Origin: JANQHO01 sp965218075
GTDB taxonomy: Bacteria; Bacteroidota; Bacteroidia; Flavobacteriales; Schleiferiaceae
DNA length: 64,000 nucleotides
Reading direction: 5' to 3'
Assembly (NCBI GenBank): GCA_965218075.1
Contig: CBDCJZ010000003.1
Location: 868,001 to 932,000, forward strand
In this document: one piece after another, positions 47,036 to 56,568 of the stretch
Layout: every line of letters begins with the position of its first letter
Position numbering within the stretch: the stretch's first letter is position 1
Notes under the pieces: model-generated
Seen by the model: the letters and a program-made list of their open reading frames with translations, nothing else
Databases searched by the model: none
What the model was told of the DNA's origin: nothing
Made by a program: the position numbers and the translations under genes

Positions 47036-47254
47036 TTTTCCATCAGGGATGGGCTTCCCATACGTCCAATCTCAAGGCGTTTCCTCTTTGTCAGACTGGC
47101 TGATCGTGCCTTGTCCCCTAATACGGGCCCTTCTTCCTCGTTCAGCTGTCCGTGATACCTGTCTTCTATTTCTCGACTTACTATCTTGACAACCGTTGCG
47201 GTACCACCCGGTAAGGTCAGCCGGGAACTTTTCACCTCTCGGTCCTTTGGGCAT
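47036..47254 (-). pseudogene. Small basic protein remnant, one frameshift
   Basis: The frame starting MPKGPRGEKFPADLTG continues, after a one-base shift near 47205, as TVVKIVSREIEDRYHGQLNE and VLGDKARSASLTKRKRLEIG. This matches a short conserved family I know as M-P-x-G-P-x-G-E-K-R-P-A-D-V-I-G, I-A-T-G-E-I-E-D, then G-x-K-A-R-A-x-x-L-T-P-E-R-R-x-E-I-A, of unknown function. The usual A-x-K-A-A ending is degraded. The stretch is visibly more GC-rich than its surroundings, hinting at a foreign origin or slower drift. Confidence 0.6.
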
Positions 47255-47532
47255 AACATCTACTTCCTTTACTTAGCTGAGCTTATATATCGTCCTCTAT
47301 AAGCCCTCCTCTATAGTCTTTTTCTCTTCCTCTTCTCTCAAGTGGAACAATTCTACACTTGTATACGACAGGATATGCTTAATATCGTGATTATCTCCAT
47401 AAACGGAAGAGAATTAAAATCTGGTATGTACATTTACACGCTTGTTGTTTAATGACAAAGAGGTGGATACCAAAAGAATAATCTTGATGAAGGGAGAACT
47501 TGAATAAGTTGGAAAAACTTAGAAAGCTGCAA
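47255..47532. other. Non-coding stretch
   Basis: Nothing recognisable in 280 bases between the small basic protein remnant and the 3' end of the GT2 pseudogene. Confidence 0.3.
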
Positions 47533-48523
47533 TTAAGTGTTAGTTGCAGTTTTTTTATTGGGCGTTTCTAAAGAGAAATCTTGCTGATCAATATTGCTTT
47601 TCTCAACAATATACAAAGGGCGTTTCAATACATTTTTATCGATTCGGCTAATGTATTCTCCTATAACTCCAATGGAGATTAACTGAACGCCTCCAATAAA
47701 CATAGAACTAATAATGAGGGATGTCCAATCTGTAATAGTTCTATTCAAGATAAAATACGAATAAATAGCATATAGAATAATAACAAAAGAAATAAATGAA
47801 ATAGCAAAACCAAGCTTGGTTACTAGCTGCAAAGGCTTATCAGAAAAACTGATAAACTGGGTAATATCATCCATTGCAAAATGCTACATTTTTCCCAGTG
47901 AATAACCAGACTTTCCATATATTCTTTTATCTCGATTAAACAGCACTTCGGTTTGCTTAAGTCCTAGCCATGCTATTTGCTCTCTTAAAAACTTGTTTTG
48001 TTCGGACATCTGTTTTAGGTAATGAACAACTTTTTGATCAATCAATCGGAAGTCACCTGTATCCAATGGAATATTGATGGGTGTAAGTCGTTTTAAAATA
48101 CGGTAAAATAGTTTTGCTGTAAACTTTTTAAAGAGACTCTCTCCTTTTCTTTCTACCCGTTTAGCATAAACTACTTCATACCCTTCTTTGTATTTTTTAT
48201 ACAAATCAGTAATTAATTCAGGAGAGCCTTGTAGATCACCATCAATAATAATAACAGCTTTTCCTTATGCAGGCATCTAATCCTGATGTTACAGCAATCT
48301 GATGATCAAAATTCCGACTAAAGTTGATATAGAAAACACGATGATCTTGCTCTGTTAACTTCAATAACTCCAACAAAGAATGATCTTTACTGCCGTCATT
48401 CACAAATATCAATTCATAATTTTCGGAAATTTGAGACACAGTTTTTTGAAGACGTTCGTATAACTTAGGAATAATCTGCTCCTCATTGTAGATCGGAATA
48501 ATTACAGAAATATCATTGAACAT
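47533..48523 (-). pseudogene. Dolichyl-phosphate-mannose-synthase-like GT2 glycosyltransferase, broken
   Basis: The gene reads NDISVIIPIYNEEQIIPKLY, LIFVNDGSKDHSLLELL and SRNFDHQIAVTSGLDACI. A frameshift near 48267 follows, then GKAVIIIDGDLQGSPELI (the DxD region), YRILKRLTPINIPLDTGDFR, REQIAWLGLKQTEVLF and KSGYSLGKM. An in-frame TAG at 47886-47884 is followed by the two transmembrane helices (FAISFISFVIILYAIYSYFI; LIGVIGEYISRIDKN-like). This is the GtrB/DPM1-like architecture that charges undecaprenyl phosphate with a sugar. Two lesions only, so decay is recent. It is fused in frame at its 5' end to the remains of the upstream membrane glycosyltransferase. Confidence 0.85.
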
Positions 48524-49761
48524 ACGATGTGTCTTTTTTGTTTCTTTTTTGAATTTTAAATTGAAAAGTTCTGCATAAAGCCAAACAATAGTTAACAAAT
48601 ACAAAGAAGAAATAAAGTCACGGTTAAAAATCAGAGTTTCATAATTATTAAGATGCATAAATCTTAGAGCTCTTTCGAGATTTAAAAAATAAGCCAAATA
48701 CCCAATGATAGCAATTAAAGGCTTTCTTTTGTATATAGCGTATGCAATTAAAAAACAAATGCAAGGTGGGTATATCTTTCGTGCATTTGCGTATTGAAAT
48801 AAAAAAATAAGAGGGAATAACTGTGCACATAATTAGAAACTTGTCCAGAGGAATATTCAGTTCAGCTCTTCTTACTATTGATAAATATCCATATTTGGCT
48901 AAGGGAAATAGTGCAATGCTACTTGCAGCAAAAAACATGAATAATCCCCAGCTTATATAACTTATTCCTTTAAAAGTTTTACTATCGGGCATATTGTAAA
49001 GCTCTCCTGATAGTAGGAAATGCCAAATATTATAGGCATTCATGGATATTACAGGATATTTCCCAACAGAACCAGTGACAACAGCTCATAAATTTTCAAG
49101 TGTTCCTGCAATAATAAACGGTGTAATAATAAGTAGTTGTAAGATCAAGGGGATAAAAATTCACTTCGTCATTTTTTTACCGAAAATCTTGAAATTATCA
49201 CAGGCAAAAGCATAAGTCCTACGACAGGTAAAAAGATGATAGCCTGAAGTTTAAAATTGATAGCAAGAATTATGAAAATCAAAGAAAGGAGTACTCTTTT
49301 TTTGAAAGCAAAGTACCATGAAATAAAAGCCAACCAAGTCAAAATGGCATCCACTTGCCCTCATATAATTGTATTATATTAGGATAGCTATGCTGAGCAG
49401 GTAAAATAAAATATTTAAAAGAATCGTATCCCAACTATGTTCCTTTCTTTTAATCACTAATGCAAGAAAGAACCCTGTGACGAAATGAAACAATAAAGTA
49501 ATTGATTTTAAGTAATGAATATTGCCATCGATTTTTTCAACGCTTCCTTGAATAAATCCAAATATTTTCAAGATGTAATGAAATAAGGGAAGGTAATCTA
49601 TATTTGAATTGTAAACATTACCTAATCCGTTTTGGAATATATATTCTGACCATTGTTTCCAAAAGCTAATATCCCAACTTCCATCCATGAGGCATTACTA
49701 TAAAACAAAATGTAAACAGCAAAGCACATAATGGAATATATTTTTTAATAAACTCGCCCAT
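48524..49761 (-). pseudogene. Multi-spanning membrane glycosyltransferase (GT87/DUF2029-like), broken
   Basis: Starting at the ATG at 49761 (MGEFIKKYIPLCALLFTFCF), pieces in several frames give DGSWDISFWKQWSEYIFQNG (a periplasmic loop with catalytic-type acids), the transmembrane-rich LITLLFHFVTGFFLALV-like and MDAILTWLAFISWYFAFKKR, then TKWIFIPLILQLLIITPFII-like sequence. A TGA at about 49084 stands in place of Trp (E-N-L-stop-A-V-V). Further pieces are AYNIWHFLLSGELYNMPDS and a C-terminal membrane part. At least three frameshifts and two stops are present. It probably used the lipid-linked sugar made by the adjacent GT2. The 3' end reads in frame into the GT2 start. Confidence 0.75.
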
Positions 49762-50676
49762 AAATTATTTTATCCTTTATACTATAGGTAACGAAGGTAC
49801 TCTTTTGAGCTTAGTTATTCAAGATTTATTCCGATTAAATCATCTTGAAACGTGTGTGTTGCTTGAATCCATTGATTTTTTAGGCAGGAAATAAGGGCTT
49901 ATCCTTCCAAATTCCCAACCTTTCTAAGAATATCCCCCACAGCATAGTTACTATATAAAGAAATGCGCTGCCGTTTTTTGGATGCAGTCGTCATAGCGAA
50001 TGCGTTTTTCTCGAATTAAGTGGCAGAAATACTGGTAAACAGCCTTGTGTTTTTGTGAGTGTGGAGTTTCGTTTTGGAGCTTGTATATAGCAAATTTACC
50101 CCATCCTTGCAAGGTTGTATCTACAAATACCACTCCAACAGTTTTATTTCAGAAATAGCAAAAATCCTGCTTTTAATGTTGTTCCGCTGGATTTGAATAC
50201 CATGAGGCTCAACGGGTTACGATCCCAAAATTCACATCGCTGAAATAACGGATGGGATGATCACTTACCAAACCATCCCTGCTAAAACAGCCCTGACTCC
50301 TGTGGAAGAGTCCATCAGGACGATTAAGACTAAATACGCCTTTTACGAATTAAGTGGCAAGGAGTACTTTGCTATCAAACGGATTAACTGGTGCTGCTTT
50401 ACAATACGGGTCAAAAAACACTGGCAGAGTCCCTTGAAATTGAAAACGGGCTCAAGGAAGTCAAGGAGTTGGTGCTATCAGGAGGACTGGCTTAGTGATA
50501 AGGAGGAAATAAATACCGGGTAGAGGCGTCTGGAAACAAGCAGTATTGGGAATTTTTGAGTGAGACGGAAAGGCTTACACTGAGTTCGTGCCGAATGCCA
50601 AAAAGGCTACTTTACGCAAAGTTATTAAAGGGAAGATATCACCTGAAAGGCTGATGGCTGGAGAGGCAATACTGGG
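49762..50676. other. Decayed region with unidentified protein remnants
   Basis: On the minus strand 49951-50133 an open frame reads YKLQNETPHSQKHKAVYQYF, ending KTAAHFFI. On the plus strand 50200-50660 pieces in shifting frames read DPKIHIAEITDGMITYQTIP, TPVEESIRTIKTKYAFYELS, GKEYFAIKRI, ENGLKEVKELVLSGG and FVPNAKKATLRKVIKGKISP. They look like real protein sequence from one or two genes, possibly of phage or mobile-element origin, but I cannot name the family. Confidence 0.4.
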
Positions 50677-50997
50677 TTGATAAAGGTCAGCTATGATAAG
50701 CCTCTAAGAATAGACAAGAGTAAATTATTCTCAAACAGACTAGCAGTTCCCATGAATAGAATAGGAAGTTTTTGGAGTTATGCCGAGAGACCATCGGCCA
50801 AGTTTAAAGGTGTAAGAAAATACTTTGAACTGCCTTTGAAGAAGTGTGAACGGAGGTGGAAGAAGACCAAGAACAGTTGCAAAAAAGAACTTTGGAAATT
50901 TAATGTTAAAAGCAGGAACAAACTAAGAGATGACCACCTTTCAACAATTTTTGATAATGATTATATATTTGGTAGAAAATTAAATCTTCTGGTCTAG
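50677..50997 (+). mobile_element. IS1595 (ISXO2-like) transposase C-terminal remnant
   Basis: The frame contains NRIGSFWSYAERPSAKFKGV and RKYFELPLKKCERRWKKTKN followed by ELWKF. These correspond to the end of ISXO2-like transposases, where the catalytic Glu sits in I-E-S-F-W-S and is followed by K-x-F-x-L-H-L-K-E-x-E-x-R. Here that Glu is replaced (I-G-S-F-W-S), so the remnant is inactive. Upstream domains and terminal inverted repeats were not found. Confidence 0.55.
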
Positions 50998-51181
50998 AGC
51001 ATCTTGGTAAACTAAAGTTTTGATTCGATTTGACAAATTAAACTTATTCAATCTGGGTTTTAACTTATCTCTAGAAACCTTCAATGCCGTTGATAAGCCG
51101 ATTGACTCCCTCGCAAATTCATCAATATCATGATTTAAATCTATATTGCTTTCCAATAATTTATTCTTAACAGATCTCTAT

Positions 51182-53971
51182 CTACAGAGCAATATTGATG
51201 ATCTTACCGGGAACTACAATAATCTTTTTAGGATTCTTTCCCTGTAAATAGTGTTGGGTTTTTTCCAGGAGCAGTACTTCTTCCTCTATTTCCTTTTTAC
51301 TTAAACTTAGGGGAAGTTCATATCTAAAACGCAGCTTTCCATTGAAGGATACCGGATAATCAAAACTATTTTCTACTAAGTACTCCCCTTTATGCTCGGG
51401 GTAAGCTTGAGTTGTAACTGAATCCTTGTGACCTAAGCCTAACCATAATTCTTCTGCGATATGAGGGGCAAAAGGTGAAATTAGAACGGTTAAAGGTTCC
51501 AGCACTTTACGTTTGTTACATTTCAGATTACGGAGTTCATTTACGCAAATCATAAAGGCACTTATAGAAGTATTGAAACTAAAGTTCTGAATATCCTTAT
51601 TTACTTTTTTAATAAGAGTGTGAAGTGATTTCAATTCTTTTTTGTCGGGATTTTCTTCCAGAATATTCCACTTTCTGTCCTGATGATATAAACACCATAA
51701 TTTTTTCAGAAAGTTATGCACTCCACTGATGCCTGTTGTATGCCATGGTTTGGATTGCTCTAAGGGCCCTAAGAACATTTCATACATTCGCAAAGTATCG
51801 GCTCCATATTGTTCAATAACATCATCAGGGTTAACTACATTGAACTTTGACTTGGACATTTTTTCTACTTCACGTGTGGTGAAAAATTTACCTTTCTCAG
51901 TGATAAATTCAGCATCAGCAAAATCCTTTCTCCAAGACTTGAAAGCCCCCATATCTAGTTCATCAGTAGCTGAAACCATACTTACATCTACATGTAACTT
52001 GGAAGTTTTATAGTCTTTCTTTAATCCTGCCGATACAAAACTATTGGTGCTTACCACCCTATGTATAAAAGCCGATTCTCCAGTAATCATTCCTTGGTTG
52101 ATGAGCTTTTTAAAAGGCTCGCTAGTATGCACTTTTCCTTGGTCTTGTATGAACTTATGCCAGAAACGAGAATACAGCAAATGGCCAGTGGCATGCTCAC
52201 TACCGCCTACATAAAGATCAACATTTTGCCAGTATTGCTCGGCTCTTTTTCCTACAAACTCGTTTGCATTATTAGAGTCCATATAACGAAGGTAATACCA
52301 ACTGCTGCCTGCCCAACCTGGCATAGTGGCAGCTTCTAGGGGAAACCCTCCGTCTTTTGGTACGACTCCTTTTTCAGGATGATAATTCCATTTCTTAGCA
52401 CGAGCCAAGGGTGGTTCTCCTTCTTCTGTGGGTAGATAGGTATCTACCTGTGGTAATTTCAGGGGGAGATGCTCCTCTTTTATCGTCTTGGGAATGCCTT
52501 CCTCAAAATAAATTGGAATAGCTTCGCCCCAATAACGCTGGCGCCCAAAAACCACATCGCGCAAGCGATAGGTGACTGTAGCTTTTCCCAGTCCTCTTTT
52601 TTCAATTTCCTCAATGGCCTTAGCAATTGCATCTTTTACCTCCAGCCCGTTCAGAAAATCGGAATTGATCAAAGTCCCTTCTTTAGCATCATGGTATGCG
52701 TCCTCAATATTTCCTCCACTTACGACTTTAAGTATTAGCAGTTCAAATTTCTTTGCAAAAGCATAATCACGGCTATCGTGGGCAGCTACTCCCGCAACTG
52801 CTCCTGCTCCATAAGAAACCAAAACATAATCTCCTATCCAAATTGGAATAAGATTACCTGAGAAAGGGTGTATGGCATAGGTTCCAGTAAAATCCCCGGT
52901 AAGCGTTTTTATACTACCACTTATACGATCGCGCTCGTTTTTACGCCTTGCTTGTTTCTTATATCGTTCTACCGTCCCTTTTTGGTCAGCCGTAGTGATT
53001 TTATCTATCAGCTTATGTTCGGGGGCTAATACTATAAAAGTAACTCCAAAAATAGTGTCGGGACGGATGGTGAATATTTCTATTTTTTCCTCGTGATTTT
53101 TTAAAGAAAAAAATATACTTACCCCTTCGGAGCGTCCTATCCAGTTGCGCTGAGATTCTTTGATGGATTCAGGCCAATCGATTTCTTCTAAGCCATCTAG
53201 TAGACGCTGGGCATAAGCGGTGATGCGCATACTCCATTGCATCATTTTTTTCTGGATAACTGAGTAATCCCCTCTTTTGCTGCGGCCGTCTTTTACTTCA
53301 TCATTGGCTAGAACACCCAGCTCGGGGCACCAGTTTACCATACTCTCGGAGCGATAAGTAAGGCGATAATTTTGAAGCACTGCTTCTTTTTCAGCTTTGC
53401 TAAAAGCAGCCCATTCTTTAGCAGTAAAGCTCATTTCTTTCCCGAAAGCTGCCTGTATGCCTTCAGTTCCAAAATAATTAAATTTAGCTTTAAGCTCGGC
53501 AATAGGTTCAGCTTTATCGGTTCTCTTATTGTACCAACTGTTGAATAATTGTATGAAGATCCACTGGGTCCAGCTGTAAAAGTCAGGGCTAGAGGTGCAT
53601 ATTTCCCTAGACCGGTCGAAGGAAAGGCCAATTTTATATAGCTGTTTTCGGTAGCGTTTGATATTTTTTTCAGTAGTAATGGCCGGATGTTGTCCAGTTT
53701 GTATTGCATATTGTTCGGCCGGAAGACCAAAAGAATCATAGCCCATGGGATGAAGCACATTATAATCGCAATGACGCATGTAGCGCGATACAATATCAGA
53801 AGCGATATAACCTACAGGATGCCCTACATGCAGCCCTGCCCCAGAAGGATAGGGGAACATGTCCAACACGTAATATTTTGGCTTATCGGATTGATTTTCT
53901 GCTGTATACGTTTGCTCTTCTGCCCATTTTTCCTGCCATTTAGGCTCTATTTCACGGAAATTGTACTTCAT
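51182..53971 (-). CDS. leuS: Leucine--tRNA ligase
   Basis: At 929 aa this is a full-length bacterial LeuRS. It has FPYPSGAGLHVGHPVGYIAS (HIGH motif as HVGH) near residue 40, the CP1 editing domain (~235-440; conserved TGTYAIHPF), the zinc-ribbon/leucine-specific inserts, EKMSKSKFNVVNPDDVIEQY (KMSKS) near residue 700, and the C-terminal tRNA-binding domain. It charges tRNA-Leu. It is monocistronic; the 240-bp gap upstream should contain its promoter. Confidence 0.97.
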   Translation of the reverse strand: MKYNFREIEPKWQEKWAEEQTYTAENQSDKPKYYVLDMFPYPSGAGLHVGHPVGYIASDIVSRYMRHCDYNVLHPMGYDSFGLPAEQYAIQTGQHPAITTEKNIKRYRKQLYKIGLSFDRSREICTSSPDFYSWTQWIFIQLFNSWYNKRTDKAEPIAELKAKFNYFGTEGIQAAFGKEMSFTAKEWAAFSKAEKEAVLQNYRLTYRSESMVNWCPELGVLANDEVKDGRSKRGDYSVIQKKMMQWSMRITAYAQRLLDGLEEIDWPESIKESQRNWIGRSEGVSIFFSLKNHEEKIEIFTIRPDTIFGVTFIVLAPEHKLIDKITTADQKGTVERYKKQARRKNERDRISGSIKTLTGDFTGTYAIHPFSGNLIPIWIGDYVLVSYGAGAVAGVAAHDSRDYAFAKKFELLILKVVSGGNIEDAYHDAKEGTLINSDFLNGLEVKDAIAKAIEEIEKRGLGKATVTYRLRDVVFGRQRYWGEAIPIYFEEGIPKTIKEEHLPLKLPQVDTYLPTEEGEPPLARAKKWNYHPEKGVVPKDGGFPLEAATMPGWAGSSWYYLRYMDSNNANEFVGKRAEQYWQNVDLYVGGSEHATGHLLYSRFWHKFIQDQGKVHTSEPFKKLINQGMITGESAFIHRVVSTNSFVSAGLKKDYKTSKLHVDVSMVSATDELDMGAFKSWRKDFADAEFITEKGKFFTTREVEKMSKSKFNVVNPDDVIEQYGADTLRMYEMFLGPLEQSKPWHTTGISGVHNFLKKLWCLYHQDRKWNILEENPDKKELKSLHTLIKKVNKDIQNFSFNTSISAFMICVNELRNLKCNKRKVLEPLTVLISPFAPHIAEELWLGLGHKDSVTTQAYPEHKGEYLVENSFDYPVSFNGKLRFRYELPLSLSKKEIEEEVLLLEKTQHYLQGKNPKKIIVVPGKIINIAL

Positions 53972-54210
53972 AAGTCACCTTTAATTATTGGGAATGCGAA
54001 GTTAGCGGATAGCCAAAAGCTAATCGTATTCTTAAAGATTACTACTCGGTACGAAGATTCCTTTTAGAACCATAGTATTTGTAGGGGAATAGAAAAATCG
54101 ACCTTTGCTTTTCAACCTTCTGTAAAGTCAAAAAATAAATAATACGATAGTAATATCTCTCGTATCTCATATCACGACCAGATGTTCTCATCATCAATTT
54201 GATATATCTT

Positions 54211-54996
54211 TTATTCTGATATATAATGGGTGATACCTTCTTTGTGTAAGATATAGAAATTTTTGCCTTTAACAGTGATGGCTTTAGACTCGGGCAAGTT
54301 TAGCAATTGATTTTTTTCTTTTTGAGTAAACAAATCTGTTTCTACTAAAAGATTTTTTTTAAGGCAATACAGCTTTCTACCTTCCACTTCAAAGTCTAGT
54401 ACATCTGTAAAAAAAATGGTCTTTATATAAGCTCCTACTGGATCGAAAACCAAAATACCCGTATCGGGTAAATAGAGATAAATATTTTCAATAGTACTTA
54501 TCAATATCTCAGGCTGGTCTTCTTTGCCAGCTATTTGTGTAATGTTAAGGGTTTGGGCCGTTATTTTATTGATTTTTATATTGAAGCGGTATAGCTTATC
54601 AGTTACCTGGTCGTAAAACCAAATATTCTCTTGATCGGAATAAGCTACTAAGCGAACGTCTAAAAAGCCGTAATCGGCAAAAGCAGTTTGTGAGCTTTGG
54701 TTAAGACGATTATCCAGAATAATGACCTGGTATACGTCTTGGTAAAATAATAAAGGATTAAGTGCATTTAATGCGTCTATATGCTTTATTTCTCCCAATA
54801 TTGGGTTGCTATATGCAAATAGCTCTTTACCTTGAGGGTTGAGCTTGTGAAGGATATCGTTTTTAACGATATAAAGATTACCGAATTGATCAGCTGTAAA
54901 ATTTTCTACTTCTTTAAGTGGAATGGTTGTTTGTAAGGTTAGCTGTGTCAAAATAGTTTGCCAACCGAGAAAGATCATGGACATTAAGGCTCTCAT
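54211..54996 (-). CDS. Conserved hypothetical protein, beta-propeller-like (261 aa)
   Basis: I do not recognise a named family. A hydrophobic N-terminus (about residues 1-20) suggests export. The rest is made of repeated short strands resembling propeller blades (FTADQFGNLYIVKNDILHKL, NIWFYDQVTDKLYRFNIKIN, NIYLYLPDTGILVFDPVGAY, YIKTIFFTDVLDFEVEGRKL). It overlaps the GH3-family gene upstream by four bases on the same strand, so the two are translationally coupled and probably function together. A protein like this beside GH3 is my recollection for flavobacteria. Confidence 0.65.
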   Translation of the reverse strand: MRALMSMIFLGWQTILTQLTLQTTIPLKEVENFTADQFGNLYIVKNDILHKLNPQGKELFAYSNPILGEIKHIDALNALNPLLFYQDVYQVIILDNRLNQSSQTAFADYGFLDVRLVAYSDQENIWFYDQVTDKLYRFNIKINKITAQTLNITQIAGKEDQPEILISTIENIYLYLPDTGILVFDPVGAYIKTIFFTDVLDFEVEGRKLYCLKKNLLVETDLFTQKEKNQLLNLPESKAITVKGKNFYILHKEGITHYISE

Positions 54997-56528
54997 CTGG
55001 TGGCTTTAAGAGGGTTCATCTTTAATAACTCTTCTATATGATCTCTGGTATTGGAAAGACGGGGAACTTTATTTTGTCCACCTAACTTACCTTTAGACTT
55101 TAGCCATCGATAAAATAGACCTTTAGGGGCTATCAATATTTCAGGCCTTCTAATGGCCATATTTTTGTATCGTTTGGCTTCGTAATCACTATTAAGATCT
55201 TTTAATGTGTCATCCAAAACATCCACAAAATATTCAAAATTTTGTGGTTCTACGGAAAACTCAATCACCCACTGATGAGTTCCACTTTTTTCTCCTTTCA
55301 TATAAATCGGAGCTACTGTGTAGTCTACTATAGCAGCGTCGGTTTTTTCGCAGGCTTTTCGGAGAGCTGTTTCTGCATTTCCAACAACCACTTCCTCGCC
55401 AAAGGCATTGATAAAATGTTCGGTACGGCCTGAAATCTGAATACGATATGGTAAAACAGAGGTGAAGCAGACGGTGTCACCTAATATATAACGCCATAAT
55501 CCTGCATTTGTGCTAATCACTACTGCATAACTTTCACCAACTTTTACTTCGCTTAATGGTATAGTTTGAGAATCTTTACCATTGAACTGGCTCATGAGAA
55601 TGAACTCATAAAAGATTCCATAATCAAGCATCAGTAACATTTCTTCGCTATCTGTTAAATCCTGTATGCCAAAGAAGCCTTCTGACGCATTATAGGTTTC
55701 TAGAAAAGTGAAGACTGGGTTAGGTAAAATCTCTTCAAATTGCTTGCGATAGGGGCTGAAGCTTACTCCACCGTGCATGTATAACTCTAGGTTTGGCCAA
55801 ACTTCGTGGAGATTGCTTTTGCCGGTTTTTTTAAGTACCTTGCGAGCTAATACCAAGACCCATGAAGGCACTCCAACTAAGTTTCTTACATCTTCTTTAA
55901 TAGTAATATTAACAATGGCTTCAATTTTTTCTTCCCATTCTTTTATGAAGATATTCTGGCTAGGTGTGCTGAGTATTTTCACCCAAAAGGGAAGATTCTC
56001 CATTATAATAGCCGAAACGTCACCATAAAAAGACCTGTTCCTGTTGTTAATATTATTGGCAAATATGCTACCCCTCAAACCTAGGCTCATTCCAGAGAAT
56101 ATTTCTGTATTAGGACAATTGTTGCAATAAATGCTCAATAGGTCTTTGCCGCCTTTTAAATGACAATCTTTTATGCTTTCTCGGCTAACTGGTATAAACT
56201 TACTTTTACTACTGGTGGTACCGCTGGACTTAGCGAACCATTTAATGTCAGTGGGCCAAGTTATGTTTTGTTCTCCGATATATAATCGTTTTATTTCGCG
56301 TTCAAAGCTTTCATAAAAATTCAGAGGGACCCTCCGTTTAAACTCTTCGTAATTATTAATCTCATCGAAGCGATATTTTCTACCCCATTCAGTATGTTTA
56401 GCTTTATTTAGCAGATCGAAGAGGAGTTGCTGTTGAACCTCAATGGGATATCTGATAAAAAACTCAATCTGGTGGAAGCGGCTTTTCATGCGCTTGGTTA
56501 TAAATGAATTTATTAGATTGAACTTCAT
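54993..56528 (-). CDS. GH3 auxin-responsive-promoter family protein (acyl-adenylating enzyme-like)
   Basis: The 511-aa protein contains NYEEFKRRVPLNFYESFERE, the adenylate-forming phosphate-loop WFAKSSGTTSSKSKFIPVSR near residue 105, TYNASEGFFGIQDLTDSEEM near 280 (A8-like region), and GRTEHFINAFGEEVVV near 385. It belongs to the bacterial branch of the GH3 family, whose plant members join amino acids to acyl acids. The bacterial substrate is unknown. It heads a two-gene unit with the propeller-like protein and is transcribed divergently from the DUF2797 gene only 40 bp away. Confidence 0.88.
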   Translation of the reverse strand: MKFNLINSFITKRMKSRFHQIEFFIRYPIEVQQQLLFDLLNKAKHTEWGRKYRFDEINNYEEFKRRVPLNFYESFEREIKRLYIGEQNITWPTDIKWFAKSSGTTSSKSKFIPVSRESIKDCHLKGGKDLLSIYCNNCPNTEIFSGMSLGLRGSIFANNINNRNRSFYGDVSAIIMENLPFWVKILSTPSQNIFIKEWEEKIEAIVNITIKEDVRNLVGVPSWVLVLARKVLKKTGKSNLHEVWPNLELYMHGGVSFSPYRKQFEEILPNPVFTFLETYNASEGFFGIQDLTDSEEMLLMLDYGIFYEFILMSQFNGKDSQTIPLSEVKVGESYAVVISTNAGLWRYILGDTVCFTSVLPYRIQISGRTEHFINAFGEEVVVGNAETALRKACEKTDAAIVDYTVAPIYMKGEKSGTHQWVIEFSVEPQNFEYFVDVLDDTLKDLNSDYEAKRYKNMAIRRPEILIAPKGLFYRWLKSKGKLGGQNKVPRLSNTRDHIEELLKMNPLKATR

Positions 56529-56568
56529 CTTCAGGTTTTTAGCGATAAATATCTAAAAAAGTTTGCGA

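Noticed and set aside
46972..47259. 95-codon minus-strand frame as an intact gene, or the GC-rich patch as part of a group II intron
   Set aside because: Family motifs are split over two frames, showing a frameshifted small basic protein; no intron domain V hairpin or reverse transcriptase was seen.
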